The translations under genes and the position numbers were made by a program. A model generated the notes under the pieces. It had not been told where the DNA came from and did not search any database. It worked only from the letters and a program-made list of their open reading frames with translations. DNA of 64,000 nucleotides from Ascarosepion bandense (Eukaryota > Mollusca > Cephalopoda > Sepiida > Sepiidae). The stretch is taken from positions 357,001 through 421,000 of the forward strand of contig JBBBDQ010001944.1 of assembly GCA_037127315.1 (NCBI GenBank). The letters are read 5' to 3'. This document shows, piece by piece, positions 42,253 through 53,824 of the stretch (position 1 is the first letter of the stretch; each line of letters starts with the position of its first letter).

Positions 42253-42558
42253 CATAGACGATAGAAGCCGACATGAGCATAGATGAAAGGGTAGGGGAAC
42301 AGTTTATTGTCTGCTGTCTATTGTGGGCGTTGTATTTCGTCTGATATTTCGTGGGCAAGTTCCCACTGTCTTATACAGAACATATTTCTTTGTCCTCTGG
42401 TCTTTGTCCAAAATATATTTTTTCTTCATTTAGTGGCTCTGTTTGTCGCAGTTCACTTCACTAAATGATAACCAAGTAGGAAAACAAGTCCAGCGAATTT
42501 CTATTTAGTAAGATATTAGTTGAGTGATATCGTTACACTAACCATCACCATTCCAATT
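42253..42558. other. Unassigned sequence
   Basis: Nothing recognised between the LINE tail and the next SINE-A. Confidence 0.35.
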
Positions 42559-42930
42559 CAGTCAGGCAGTTAAGTGCAATACTTTGCGATACAATAGACC
42601 AAACGATCATATCTCGAAGTATGGCACTTAACTTATTGACTGACTAAATAGAAAGAGACATGACTGACTGGGTAGAGGATTTTCCCGCCATAGGTTGCCA
42701 TTACTTTCTGAGAAAGACTGGCTTATAACTCAAGCTATAGAACCCAATATGTTTTATTACTGGACCCTTGGCTGGGAGGAAGAAATGGATTAATACCCAC
42801 CTTCAAGGTATTTGCGTGTAAGTGAATGCAGCGTATTCAAATAGAATTCGAACTCGTCGCTCCGATTTCTCGTTCCGAGACGATATCCACCGTACAACAA
42901 TGCACATCCTCCACTGCACCACAACGCATA
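42559..42930 (-). mobile_element. SINE-A copy with inverted internal insertion
   Basis: A minus-strand SINE-A whose hairpin region (about 42605-42660) is interrupted by an oppositely oriented piece of the family 3' end (GTATGGCACTTAACTTATTG on the plus strand). The head end carries a short duplication (two CACC/ACAAC-GCA motifs near 42890-42930). Confidence 0.8.
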
Positions 42931-43139
42931 TCCTCTTATTAGTAAACGCTCCTTTTAGTCCGTAATTTTAAAATATATTTTAATTTCCATTTTCCCTTTA
43001 TCGCCAAACAGTCATTCATGTCCTGTTCATTCTTTTATGTTTAGTGATAGCCTTTACAAAAATGTGATACTTGCTTATCTAAGGAAAGATGCAAGTTGGT
43101 CTAATACTACTTCGGCTTTATTATGATGCTGAAATGATA

Positions 43140-43437
43140 TCAGCAAGTTTAACGCTTTGGAAGATCATATCTCTTAAGAGAGATGACTGGGCCGAAGACT
43201 ATCCCTCAGTAAGTTGCCATTGCTTTCTGCGGTAGACTGGCTGTCAGCAAGGCTATAGAACCCTATCTTTCCTATTATTTAACTGATAACTGGAGGGAAG
43301 AGACAGATTAATACCTTTCACAAGAGTGTTTGTGCGTAAATGAATGACAAGAGTGTTTGTGCGTAAATGAATGCAAGTGATTCAACTGGAAATCGAACTC
43401 GGTTTTCCGATTTGTCATTCCGTGCCGATATCCACTT
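43140..43437 (-). mobile_element. SINE-A copy with 27-bp internal tandem duplication
   Basis: From the tRNA-like head near 43435 to a truncated 3' end near 43140. CAAGAGTGTTTGTGCGTAAA and flanking bases are duplicated exactly as 43321-43347 and 43348-43374. Confidence 0.8.
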
Positions 43438-43905
43438 GTCTTTGAAGATGAGACACGTGTGTTAAAATAGTTCTCGTAAGTTGTCAGCGGTTTGAAGTTT
43501 TTAGAGATTGACACAAGTAAGCATTAGGGAGGAGACTTAATTCGAAGACAATCCAGCCTATTAGCAAGATTAGCATTCAAAGCGATTGAAATAATAAGGT
43601 AAAACTTAATGGTTTGGCCGCTTGTTCAAAATCTCTTCCTGTGATTGAATTTCCGTTTTGGCTCTTCCGAATAAAAGAAAGTTATATATCACAGTAGTTT
43701 AGTTTCGGTAGATTCAAGTAAAATTGTATTTAAATGTCAAGACCCTGATTTCTTATCGTTTAGTTTTCGAAATCTAACAGGTTTTTATTGTATGTCTTCG
43801 CGCACATATCTCTAATTTCATATATAAGACCATTTAGCAACACTGTTATTTGTCTACAGAAGTTCGTCCTTCGGAACCAAACGTGTCATTTCTCTGTTTT
43901 TCATT

Positions 43906-43909
<4 letters not shown>
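43438..43909. other. Unassigned sequence
   Basis: No recognised gene or repeat termini. Confidence 0.4.

Positions 43910-43951
<42 letters not shown>
43910..43951. repeat. (AT)n microsatellite
   Basis: About 20 AT units. The following segment (43952-44035) contains the small hairpin AGAGTTTCGTAGACGAACTCT. Confidence 0.95.
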
Positions 43952-43954
<3 letters not shown>

Positions 43955-44035
43955 TAAAAGTTTGGTACTTATCTGATTGACGTTACCATCAGTATTCCAA
44001 CTTTAGAGTTTCGTAGACGAACTCTCGTCAGGGAG

Positions 44036-44849
44036 TATCAACAATTGACTGCTTATGCTAATTGATGTTTTATCTGCACTTTTCATTAGTGGAAGTATTT
44101 TTCATGGTTGTAGTATTTTTCATGCGTGCAGCCATACGCCCGTTGCGCGTATGAGAATACGTGCTAAACATCTGGATTATTTGTCATTTTTCGTTGCTGT
44201 TTTTTTTTAAATTATTAATTTACACTCACTCCTTATACTCTTCTCTTTTTTTTCTTCTTTTTCTACTTTCTTTGAATTGTTACTATTTGACTTCCAGTTT
44301 TCTAGACATGTTGTTGTTAACTTTTCTTGAGTTAGAAAAACTGTATTTTATTTTTTTTTACATAAACAATTAATTTTAATGCTTAAATAATAAAATAAAT
44401 ATTTATAAATGTCCTCACTTGGTCATTATTCCGTTTACGTATCTAATTTGGTTTTAGCTTAAATACTATCAGGGTATTAATTGTCTCAGGGTAAGTTTTT
44501 GTTTAAATCTTTAATCATTAGTGCTTCAATTTGTATACACGTGCACATATTCATACGTTTACGCACAAACTCTGTATATATAAATCTATCCATTGCTTCG
44601 TTTCGAAGCTGCTGATTTAACATGTACTTTACTTCCTGTAAATATTTAATAAAAAAGAAACAAAACCTGTGTGATCAAGAGGAAAAACGGAGAGGAAATA
44701 TCAGATATACTGTTGGGTTTCATTGACTGGTGGATTGTTTTACGGTTTATTGACCCGTTGCAGGTTATTGAAACTCAGAAAATAATTTTAGATTACGAGA
44801 TATTTCTTGAGATAATAATGAATTAGAGATACGACTCTTACTAATTAAC
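44036..44849. other. Unassigned AT-rich sequence
   Basis: No gene recognised. Confidence 0.4.
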
Positions 44850-44960
44850 TCCTAGTTAGGAGGGTCGCCGTAGCTTCATATCCCTCTGAGTATATTTGCA
44901 CGCAAATAAATATAATTCAATTGGAATTCGGCGCTCTGATTAAACCAGACTCGCTAGCTG
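44850..44960 (-). mobile_element. Possible SINE-A remnant
   Basis: GTATATTTGCACGCAAATAA and ATTCAATTGGAATTCGGCGC resemble the mid-body and B-box region of SINE-A in reverse. Heavily diverged. Confidence 0.4.
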
Positions 44961-45689
44961 CTGTTTCGGCAGTTCAAGAACCAATAAAAAGGCCCTGTCA
45001 TTCGGCTTTTTGCTTTTATTTTCCGTGATTTGTAACCGTCAGCCGAACATTTTAAATACATATCGGAAAATCGATCTAGTTCTTAACGCCTGTATTGCTG
45101 CTTCTTTTCTTTTCTAGTCTAGAGATATTTTTTGCCCCAATCTTTAACATATTTTTCTCTATTTTACACATACAATATTACACATATTGGGCCTCTCTCC
45201 AACAAATGCAAGAACTCCTCAACTTATTCTGGGAAAGACTAAGGAGCCACTAACCAGGTTTTAATGTATGACAAGCACTGATAAGGTAAAAATCTATTTT
45301 TGTGTTAATGACCGAGCTTTGCTTATCTTACAGACCGAGCTGGTATATTATTGATTTTTATTAGAATTATATCGAGTTTATTTACACACTTCGAATCAAA
45401 ATAGCTTGAGAATTAAGCTACATAGTTTCATAGTCAATGAAGAATTCTGGGACTGCCAAAAAGAAATGAATGATGAATACACAGCCAAGGGTTACAGACA
45501 GTAAGTTTAAAATCATAGCAATATCAAAGTAAAGAAATAGCAATGTTCAACATGAAAATCAGTTGCAAAGACAGTTCATTTCAGTGAGCTAAACTTAATG
45601 AGTGACGTAACAAAGCTCGTAATTCGAATTCTGTTGAACAGAGCGCGCAGCAGAATCAGACCAGAAATATAACAAGAACATTGCGGTTT
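44961..45689. other. Unassigned sequence
   Basis: No gene or repeat termini recognised. Confidence 0.4.
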
Positions 45690-46795
45690 TATCAAGGACA
45701 CTGGAACAAGGAAGGCAATATTCATGTATCGAATGTTGTCAGAAAAAGAAATACAACTGCAGAGGATGTGTACCTATGTTTCGTAGACTACGCAAAGGCA
45801 TTCGACAAAGTTCACTGATAGACACGCTCGGTAAACTCGATATATTCGGGCAAGACACTAGAAATAATCAGGAACCTGTATTGGCAACAAACGGCCTGCA
45901 TGTGGACAGGACACGGGTTCAGCATATATACCAGGATAGAAAGGGGTGTAAGACAAGGATGTGTCTTCTCAACATATCTTTACAACTTATACAGCAAAAC
46001 GGTTTTGAGAACGCTGGCGGTACTCCCAAGATTCATCATTGGTGGCTGCAGTCTGAACAATATAAGATAATACAGTGCTGATAGCAGACACAGAGAGCAA
46101 ATTAAAAGATCTATTACAAGAAATAGTCAACGAAAACGGAAAGAAAGGGTTATATATAAACTACAAGAAAACTGAATGCATGTTAATCTGTAAATAGAGT
46201 CGCTTAACATTCGAAATCCAAGTAAGGGATTCTAAAATCAAGCAAGTACACAAATTTAACTACCTAGGAAGTGTCCTAACAGAAGAGGGAAAGTGAGACA
46301 ATAAAATTCATAGGCGTATTGATATGCATTCCAGAAACTCAATTATGAAACAGGAAGATTTCACTGGAAATAAAGAAGAAATTCCTGAACTGTTGTATTG
46401 TCTCTGCTCTTCAATATTGCAGGGAATGCAAAACAATCTCATCATAGCTGAAGGAATGACAGACTTGAGGCAAAATGTGTTTCTACAGAAGGATGCTAAG
46501 AATTCTATGTACATATCATGTGTGTAACGACAAGATTTTGGAAAGGGTTCACACGAAAACAAAACATACTTAATATCAGGAAAAACAGCTGAATTTTCTG
46601 AAACATGTAGTGATGAAATAGTTCTCACGGGACGAATAGAGGGGACGTATAAACAAGGGAAAGTAATGCATGGCATACTTGATTAGATGGATGGTGGAGC
46701 TGGGTTTGAGAAAGGATAACATGATAAGGACGTGAGAAGATATGGATGGCCATGATTGCCTACGTTCTGAAGAGACTAAGGACAAAGAAGAAGAA
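45690..46795 (+). mobile_element. RTE-clade LINE, longest plus-strand copy, decayed
   Basis: Palm motif CFVDYAKAFDKV (45775 region), NLYWQQTACMWTGH, IERGVRQGCVFSTYLYNLYS, then a destroyed YADD region near 46065. Further on are KLQENCMHVNL-like and LGSVLTEEG-like remnants, and finally the C-terminal block near 46480-46790 ending AAGAAGAAAAGAA. Many frameshifts. Confidence 0.8.
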
Positions 46796-47454
46796 AAGAA
46801 TTAAACTTTGTTTCCAAAACTGGATCGGAATCCGACAAGATATATAGAATAAATAAAGATGGAGGAAAAAAGAGTCTTTAATCAAATATGTTTCATTCAT
46901 AACATGCTTCTTCAGAGATTTATTAAGGTCGAACGGTTTAAAAATCTTATTTATATATTATGACTTAATTTTGCTATTATAATCATTTTAATGTATAGTT
47001 ATTCTTATATTATTGAAAGATACTAACCATTACCGTTATTTAGTAATTTATTATTTCGTTAAGATTCTGTTAACATTATTTTCAGAATTAAAACGGAAAT
47101 ATATTTCGTTTATGATTCATACATGATTCTCACATTATTTAGAAAGAAAATCTTTCCGTCATTTTATTTCTCTCAACGCATCTCATTCATAGCTGTTTTC
47201 TCTAATTTTATGAAAAAGAAACGCGTTGGCACATACAGTTAAACAAACACAAGTCTTTTTCTTCTACATTTGATATTCATCCGTTGCTTTATCACACATG
47301 AAACATATTTGACCTTTGGATCTATTATCTCATTCAAATATACTGTCTCTCGGATTTGTCGAACCATTGTCCTTAATAAATCTCTGAAAAACCTTGTTAT
47401 AAGTGAAACATGTTAGATTACAGACATTTTTTCTACTTGTTCTTCATTTATTCT

Positions 47455-47456
<2 letters not shown>
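46796..47456. other. Unassigned AT-rich sequence
   Basis: No recognised gene or repeat. Confidence 0.4.
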
Positions 47457-47538
<82 letters not shown>

Positions 47539-47549
47539 GTATATGTATA

Positions 47550-47596
<47 letters not shown>
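47457..47596. repeat. Compound (CA)(TA)(GTATAT)(GT)(AT) microsatellite
   Basis: About 140 bp with (CA)n and (GT)n arms around alternating AT, so the region is quasi-palindromic. It creates His/Thr/Tyr/Ile-rich frames on both strands that are not genes. Confidence 0.95.
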
Positions 47597-47598
<2 letters not shown>

Positions 47599-47689
47599 CC
47601 AGAATTTTCAGAATTAAAAATTTCTCACGACTCACCAAATTTTATGTGATAAAAATGTACATGCAAAAACAAAAGATATGTTGCGCAAA

Positions 47690-47975
47690 TAACACTTCAA
47701 TATCTCATCATTTTACAGTTGAAATACCAAGATGTAACCGTAAGTTCTATACTAAGTTTCTTCTATCGCAATTCTCGCTTGTTGAACGACCATTATCATG
47801 CTGCCCGGTCAATTTGATCAAAAATCTAAATCTAAAATCAAATGTTATTCTCTGTTTTATTTATTGCTGTTTTTATTGTTATCTCCTCTTAATAATATTT
47901 TCTAATGTTGTTTTACACTCAGTAACCGCTTAGGGGCTTTATTCCAATACTTGAAATGAAATAGATTAATAAGTA
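47690..47975 (+). mobile_element. CR1/Jockey-like LINE 3' end, degenerate
   Basis: TVEIPRCNRKFYTKFLLSQF matches the TVNIP-CN--FY segment of the family. It ends in a decayed AACCGCTTAGGGGC...GAAATGAAATAGATTA version of the 3' end. Confidence 0.6.
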
Positions 47976-48103
47976 AACCATCACTTTGTTCATAGTATAT
48001 TAAATTTTTAAAACTAACATTAATTTTATTTCACTTTATTTTTGTAAACATATTTCTTGGCTTTGTTCTAATGTATATGGCCTCCAATGTTGGACAATTT
48101 TTG

Positions 48104-49200
48104 TCTTTCTTCTTCTTCTTCTTTTTCTTCTTCTTCTTCTTCTTCTATGTGCCTTGACCTTTCAGGACCTAGGCGATCATGGCCTTCCACTTCTCCCTAT
48201 TCCTGGTGGCTCTGAGCACCCTTTCTCCTGTAAGACTACGCAACCTCCGTTCTGTCATCCACCTGCCCAGTCCTTCAATTTTGTTATCCGCTGCTTTCCT
48301 CTGTCTTTTTCCCTCTATCTGGCCTATCTGGCCTATCTGGCCTATTATTATCAGGTTCTCCAAGTCATTATTCATTACTGCATGTCCCAGGAACTTTAGT
48401 GGTCTCTTCCTGATGCTCAATATGAATTTTCGTTTTGTTTCCATCCTTTCCAAAACTTTATCGTTGCTCACACGCTCGGTTCACGATATCCGCAGCATCC
48501 TTCTGTAGAACCACATTCCAGTTTTTCCTTCATCTTTGATGATATTGTCAAGTATTTACTGCCATATTGAATAACTGACATCACATAGCAATCTAGTATT
48601 CTCTTCTTTGTTTCCACTGAAACTTTCCTGTCTCTTAATACTTTACTCAGCTTCTGGAACGCGTCCTTCCTTTCATCTCCTGTTAGAACACTTCCTAGGT
48701 ATTTAAATTTTTGTGATTGCTTGATTTTAGTATCCTCTACCTGTATTTGGTATTTTGGGTTGTTCTTTTTGCTGATGACCATGAATTCAGTTTTCTTGCT
48801 GTTTATGTGTAGTCTTTTTTTGTCACTCTCCTCAGCTACCTTCTGTAGGAGGTCTTGTAGTTTTCTTTCTGTGTCTGCTATAAGCACTGTATCATCTGCA
48901 TATCTTATGTTGTTCAAATTATGGCCTCCGATAACAAATCCTGGCATAACATCTAGGGTCCTCATCAGTTTCTAATGGCAGCAACCTGGCTGCATACGGA
49001 CAGGTAAGGAAGTCAGCAGATATACAAAAATAGAAAGGAACGTAAGACAATGATGCGTCTTTTCACCGGATATGTTCAACTTGTACAGCAAGACTTGACA
49101 TATTTGGGAAAGACATAAGAGTAATATGTCAAGGCTGCTGAGCATCACCATCAACTCTTTGTGGCGTATTTTGTCGAACGCCTTTGCATAATCGATAAAA
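48104..49200 (-). mobile_element. RTE-clade LINE, reverse transcriptase to 3' end, with micro-inversion
   Basis: The minus strand encodes IDYAKAFDKIRHKELM (49130-49200), an inverted block at 48975-49135, then GGHNLNNIRYADDTVLIADT (catalytic YADD near 48893-48904), VEESDKK-like and NSKKTEFMVISKKN, KFKYLGSVLTGDERKD, ILDCYVMSVIQYGSK and the C-terminal block, ending in (TTC)n at 48104-48146. The best reverse-transcriptase core in the window, but frameshifted after KLEC. Confidence 0.9.
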
Positions 49201-49647
49201 CAATTAAAACTACGATGTTTAGTACGGATGACTATTTATAATAATATAGCTATACCATTACAAACACTTATTTACAATATGATGTACAATCAGCATAATA
49301 AAATCACAAACTAACAAAAAAGTATTGGTATTGTTAACTATTAATATATTAATATAATCATAGTTGAATATTACAAAGGTTGATTTGTTAATACCAATTT
49401 TACGGCGACAGTATTGATTCGAATGCAAAATTTGACATAATGACATATTTCGTATAAAGCCAATTTAATCGTTCTTTCTCTTCTTTTTTTTTGTGAGGTG
49501 GCCACGTGGAATAACATCATCTGTTCAGTGCACAATAGAAAAGGTGTATAAAGTCCTGTACTGAGAAAAAATTTCAATTAAACATATATGACGTCTAAGA
49601 GACCTAAATATACCAACTATGTAGTCGAAATTAGTTCGATATATTTA
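49201..49647. other. Unassigned AT-rich sequence
   Basis: No gene recognised. Short minus frames lack domains. Confidence 0.4.
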
Positions 49648-50031
49648 CAAGTAGTATAGCCCGGCGTTGCTCGGGTGTAATGAAAGCTTTAAAACTAATC
49701 CATGGTCCTGGAGCTCAGACTCTTTGGACATTGGCACGAAAGACTAAAAAGCAATAGTTGTTTCCAGTTAAAGCAAAACCGTAGACTGAAAGAAAAATGA
49801 ATGTGTCTAAGTCAAATTTTGATTTCCTGGTATCGATATCAAATAGGTTTTTTTCGTTGTAAACTGAATTTTGAAGGCTAAATAAGTCCTCTGAGTAAAT
49901 GGTATCATGGCTGAGATTAAGAACTACAATTATACCTACTTAGAGCCAAACCCGAAGCAAAAACTAAAATAAAAGAGCTGAAAAAATACAGACATACAGG
50001 CAGATAAACAGACGCACACACAAACAACTTG

Positions 50032-50034
<3 letters not shown>

Positions 50035-50092
<58 letters not shown>
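50035..50092. repeat. (AT)n microsatellite
   Basis: About 28 AT units inside the Helitron, abutting a SINE-B tail fragment (50092-50135, CAGGCTTGTATGTGGATGAC). Confidence 0.9.
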
Positions 50093-50095
<3 letters not shown>

Positions 50096-50194
50096 CGAAA
50101 CAGGCTTGTATGTGGATGACATAATATATTATGCTCTCATTACGATTGAGCTCCCTGGAGAAAAAAAATTAAAAACAGTTTCCACTTCTGCTAT

Positions 50195-50440
50195 ATGCGT
50201 GACTCTTCAGAAATGAATTGAGTTCTCTCGGTGACTGGCGGTTGTATACACAGCTTATACACAACACGTTCACATTTCCCTTCTCTGATTCCATGCGTCG
50301 ATGGCTTAGGAAGTAGCGACTCCGACTGACACCAAATCGGTTGAGTTTCGATCCCGACGAGAAGCAAGTGGATGCGTCTAGCAACACTGATAAGCTGTGA
50401 TACAGCGAAACAGGCTTGTATGTGGATGACTAATATATCT
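50195..50440 (+). mobile_element. SINE-B copy, diverged subfamily
   Basis: Leader (TTCAGAAATGAATTGAGTTC, GGCGGTTGTATACACAG), then tRNA-like head GATGGCTTAGGAAGTAGCGA (A box) and GAGTTTCGATCCCGAC (B box), then GATAAGCTGTGATACAGCG and GCTTGTATGTGGATGACTA. Differs from the 21.9 and 29.8 kb copies in the head, suggesting a second subfamily. Confidence 0.85.
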
Positions 50441-50445
50441 ATATA

Positions 50446-50453
<8 letters not shown>

Positions 50454-50502
<49 letters not shown>
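50454..50502. repeat. (GT)(AT)(GT) microsatellite
   Basis: Short GT run, about 16 AT units, then GT run, at the 3' end of SINE-B. Confidence 0.9.
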
Positions 50503-50504
<2 letters not shown>

Positions 50505-50689
50505 TATGTATTGAAGGCTGTCACAATGCGTTGAATGAAATAAAGGAAGGTCGGGAGTTGTTTGTATGACCTGTTTATTATTATTATTGATATTTCGAGA
50601 CTATAATCTCATCATGGCAGAGAAATCCTCAGAATGACCGTGCTTTTTAGCTGCCCATCTATGAATGGATGGCTTTATCCACTGCTGCT

Positions 50690-50780
50690 GTACGTGTGTG
50701 CCTCTATGTATGTATGCGTGTGCGTGTGTGTGTGCGAGTGTGTATCTGTGTGTGTTCTAGTTTGTTTTTTATGGTCTAAT

Positions 50781-50846
<66 letters not shown>

Positions 50847-50874
50847 TTTAACTTTACTATATATATATATATAT
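50690..50874. repeat. (GT)n and (AT)n microsatellites
   Basis: Imperfect GT repeat from 50690, pure (GT)n of about 30 units at 50784-50844, then (AT)n at 50855-50874. Confidence 0.9.
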
Positions 50875-51142
50875 TATCGATTTTCTGCACTTTTGTAAGA
50901 ACTGCAACCTTGAAAATTCTGAATACCGTTTCTTATGTCTTTGTCTATGAGCGTATCAAAGTTGATTAAAATCAGACCACTTCTTTTATAATCCCATTTT
51001 TTCGATTATCGATTTTCGATATTTATCGTGGGTATCTCGACACAAAACCTAGCTATGAACACTCGCAGACGCTTATAATACATCTGTCTAAATTTTCAAA
51101 AAATCGCTCCAGCCGTTTCGAAGTCTATAGTCAACGGACACA

Positions 51143-51190
<48 letters not shown>

Positions 51191-51216
51191 AAGTTCCATT
51201 TATAAATAAGCTTAGA

Positions 51217-51568
51217 TACGTTTTTATCAAAATAACCAAAAACAAATCTCACGACGGTGAAAACATTTATAATATCATGTATATCTATATAACTTCGTTC
51301 CTGTCAATAGACCTAATCTAACATTTTTCCATTAATCATAACGAACAAATTTTATACAGTGAAAAGCAAAATTCAGCTACTGGGAAACACAGACAATGAA
51401 CATATTTATTTAAGGTTTTTAATAGAAGAGCAACACTTCCAAAACACCCGAAAATTGCCTCTGACGGAACAATATTTGGTTTAATTGTTTTGTTTAGAGT
51501 TGTATTAAACTGAATGAACTATTTAATGCTGAAATTTAAATACTTTCTACGCAATATTTTGGCTTCCG

Positions 51569-51569
<1 letters not shown>
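51217..51569. other. Unassigned AT-rich sequence
   Basis: Nothing recognised. Confidence 0.4.

Positions 51570-51621
<52 letters not shown>
51570..51621. repeat. (AT)n microsatellite
   Basis: About 26 AT units. Confidence 0.95.
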
Positions 51622-51625
<4 letters not shown>

Positions 51626-51699
51626 ATTTCAATTTTATGCCTTCAACTACAGCTACGTTGTATATCTATTTTTTCTGAATATATACATAGTTTATAGGT

Positions 51700-52260
51700 G
51701 ATAAAATTTATTATTTCGTTATGTTATTTTAAAAAGAATATTACTGGTAAATACACTACAAACATGTGTACTTTCTAATCTTCTCAAATGTATTGATGAT
51801 AATTTTAAAAGAAATATGTATTTTTATACTTTTTAGTGTTGTATTGATTCTCATTTTGCTATAAATTTGATTATTGTTCATTTTAATATAAAAGCTATTT
51901 TTGATCATTTTATGATAAAATGTATTCTTATTTAACGTGGTGGTTATTTTACTATAAAATCTACGGCTTATAACCTTATAATAAAAATGTATATTTCAAA
52001 ATTTTTAAAAATTATTCTTGCATTTTCACTATAAAAGTGCCTATATTTTTATTTTTCTATCGTTTTGATTTTTATTTACGTGTTCACTATTTGCACTTAG
52101 TTGGGACCTTAAGTGTTGCTACCACCTAGTGTCAGGGTGGATGCGTAAACAACAATTAAAAGGTGTATTGCATACTCCTTGAGCCTCCAATATACCGAAA
52201 AGAGACCTTACTGACAGATGTTATTTATCGTCATGCACAGGACACTCATGATAAAAAAAG
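51700..52260 (+). repeat. Degenerate AT minisatellite plus dispersed repeat
   Basis: 51.86-52.04 kb has repeated TTTTACTATAAAATCTACG-like units. 52.09-52.26 kb matches 39.03-39.20 kb (GTGTCAGGGTGGATGCG, AACAACAATTAAAAGGTG, CGTCATGCACAGGAC). Same order at both loci, so likely one mobile or duplicated unit. Confidence 0.5.
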
Positions 52261-53157
52261 ATTCTTAAAAATACTGCATATACAACATACCCTGCAGATG
52301 TTGAAAATATTATAAAACAGGAAAAAACGGGACCTTAAAACTTTTGAATCATACAGTGCTTCATGTTATGCTGATAACTTATATCCAAACCGAATATAAT
52401 GCCCAAATGTCTGCTCGTGTGTTTCATGATAATATTATTTGAAAGCAAAATTTGAACCCGAGTTTCTAAATATATTGCCCATGCCGTTGACCGTTGTTGT
52501 AACCCCAGTCTACATATGTATGTCAGAGTTTTATGTAAGAATGTTATCTTTGACTAGATTTAATCAATGACGGATTCTCAATATAACTGATTTATACTTA
52601 TCAAATTATATCTGAGTCTTATAAATATGCAGAGATCTTGTCAAATAAATTTGGAATGTCTTTTTGCGTTAATTTCTAATGTAAATACGTTCCTCGTGAC
52701 ATAAATTATGTAGATACACCCATACCAACGTATATATTTTCTCGGTGAATTTTTTTAAAATGTGCACGTAAGTCCATGTCGAAGTATCTATGTTCAGTTA
52801 CTTATGATAAGTATGTATCCATTTTCAATCCCCCAAAAAACTGGATTCGGCCAGCAGAGTTCAATTTTCACCCTGGCCTATCCGTTCGCTTTCGCAACAA
52901 TACTCTTGGAAATTATAAGAATTGTCATCTTTTCTTCACTCGCTATGCATCAAACAGCAGGATTGTCTATATTTTCTAACCTTGCGTAGCAGCAATTGTT
53001 AAAAGACGAAAACACTGAGTTCAAAACTAGACAAGAAGATACTAGAAGCCCACTCAACAAGAAGGCATCGCAATTTGCAGGTAGTTAAGAATAAGGAATA
53101 TATCCAGAGATATTAATGTCTACATCCTGAAAAGACCAAGTCCATCATCATAATCAC
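52261..53157. other. Unassigned sequence
   Basis: Two overlapping plus frames at 52762-52989 have no known domain. Confidence 0.4.
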
Positions 53158-53442
53158 CAGTTAGTAAAGTGCCATAAATTAATATACACTTAGGTGATCA
53201 TATCTCGATAAAGAGATGACTGAGTGGGCAGAAGATTTTCCTGCTTTATTTTGCTGTTACTTTCTGTGGTAGACTGGTTGCCAATCAAGGACCCAAACTT
53301 TTCTGTTATTTAACCTATAGCTTGAGGGAGAAAAACATATTAATACCTTTTAAAAGAGTATTTGTGCATAAGTAAATGCAACGAATTCAACTGAAATTCG
53401 AACTCGGATCTCCGGTTTCTCGTTAAGCTGATATCCGCTGAA
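53158..53442 (-). mobile_element. SINE-A copy, diverged
   Basis: Family order preserved (terminal CACTTTACTAACTGG, a CATATCTCGATAAAGAGATG stem-loop, AGAAAGTAACAGCAA, CTTACGCA-like then TTCGAATTTCAG). The head is eroded near 53430. Confidence 0.8.
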
Positions 53443-53824
53443 ACTATCATGACATTATACTTCTTTAATGGTCAGCGTACCTAAGGGCAGAAGAAACAGG
53501 CAATATCTTCTAGGCATCTTCGGTAGCTCACAAGATCTCAAGCGATGTCATGTTCGTCCACTCTTTTATGTTGTCTTACCAGCTTTTTTTTACCGACCTC
53601 GTCTGCTTCCGCCTTCAACAGAACCTTGCATGATGGACTTAAAGAGGTTGTTCTGCAGTGTAACGTGTCAAATCATGACATCTTATTCTTAATAAGGAGA
53701 TATTCTTGTCGTCCAACAAAACGTTTTATTTGCCCCGTACATAGTCATGGGTTTTATACTCCCAGTAGGAGACGCAGAGGAGTATTTACCTTTATAAAGA
53801 GTGCTCAATACAAATAGAGCTTAA
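53443..53824. other. Unassigned sequence
   Basis: Overlapping plus frames (53468-53692, 53545-53817) include a phase with SCRPTKRFICPVHSHGFY. I cannot assign it. It may belong to the adjacent retroelement but no motif proves this. Confidence 0.35.

Larger units (their letters stand above)
49648..51216 (-). mobile_element. Non-autonomous Helitron interrupted by SINE-B
   Basis: Minus-strand start TCTAAGCTTATTTATAAAT at 51216 after a flanking A. The 3' side has hairpin CCCGAGCAACGCCGGG then CTATACTACTTG and T at 49648-49647 (CTTG rather than CTAG). Halves 49648-50092 and 50870-51216 match the 35.06 kb copy. The middle (50093-50869) is SINE-B sequence and microsatellites. A (CA)n(GA)n tract lies at 51140-51188. 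Confidence 0.75.

Noticed and set aside
43952..44035. Another hammerhead motif (CTGACGA...GAAA on the minus strand)
   Set aside because: The bases between the core boxes pair through the GAAA itself (GAGTT with AACTC), leaving no independent stem II.
47403..47933. 176-codon plus-strand frame
   Set aside because: The first half is (CA)n/(TA)n translated as His-Thr and Tyr-Ile runs, and the second half overlaps a decayed LINE 3' end.
50634..50969. 111-codon Val/Cys-rich plus frame
   Set aside because: Translation of a (GT)n tract followed by the Helitron interior.
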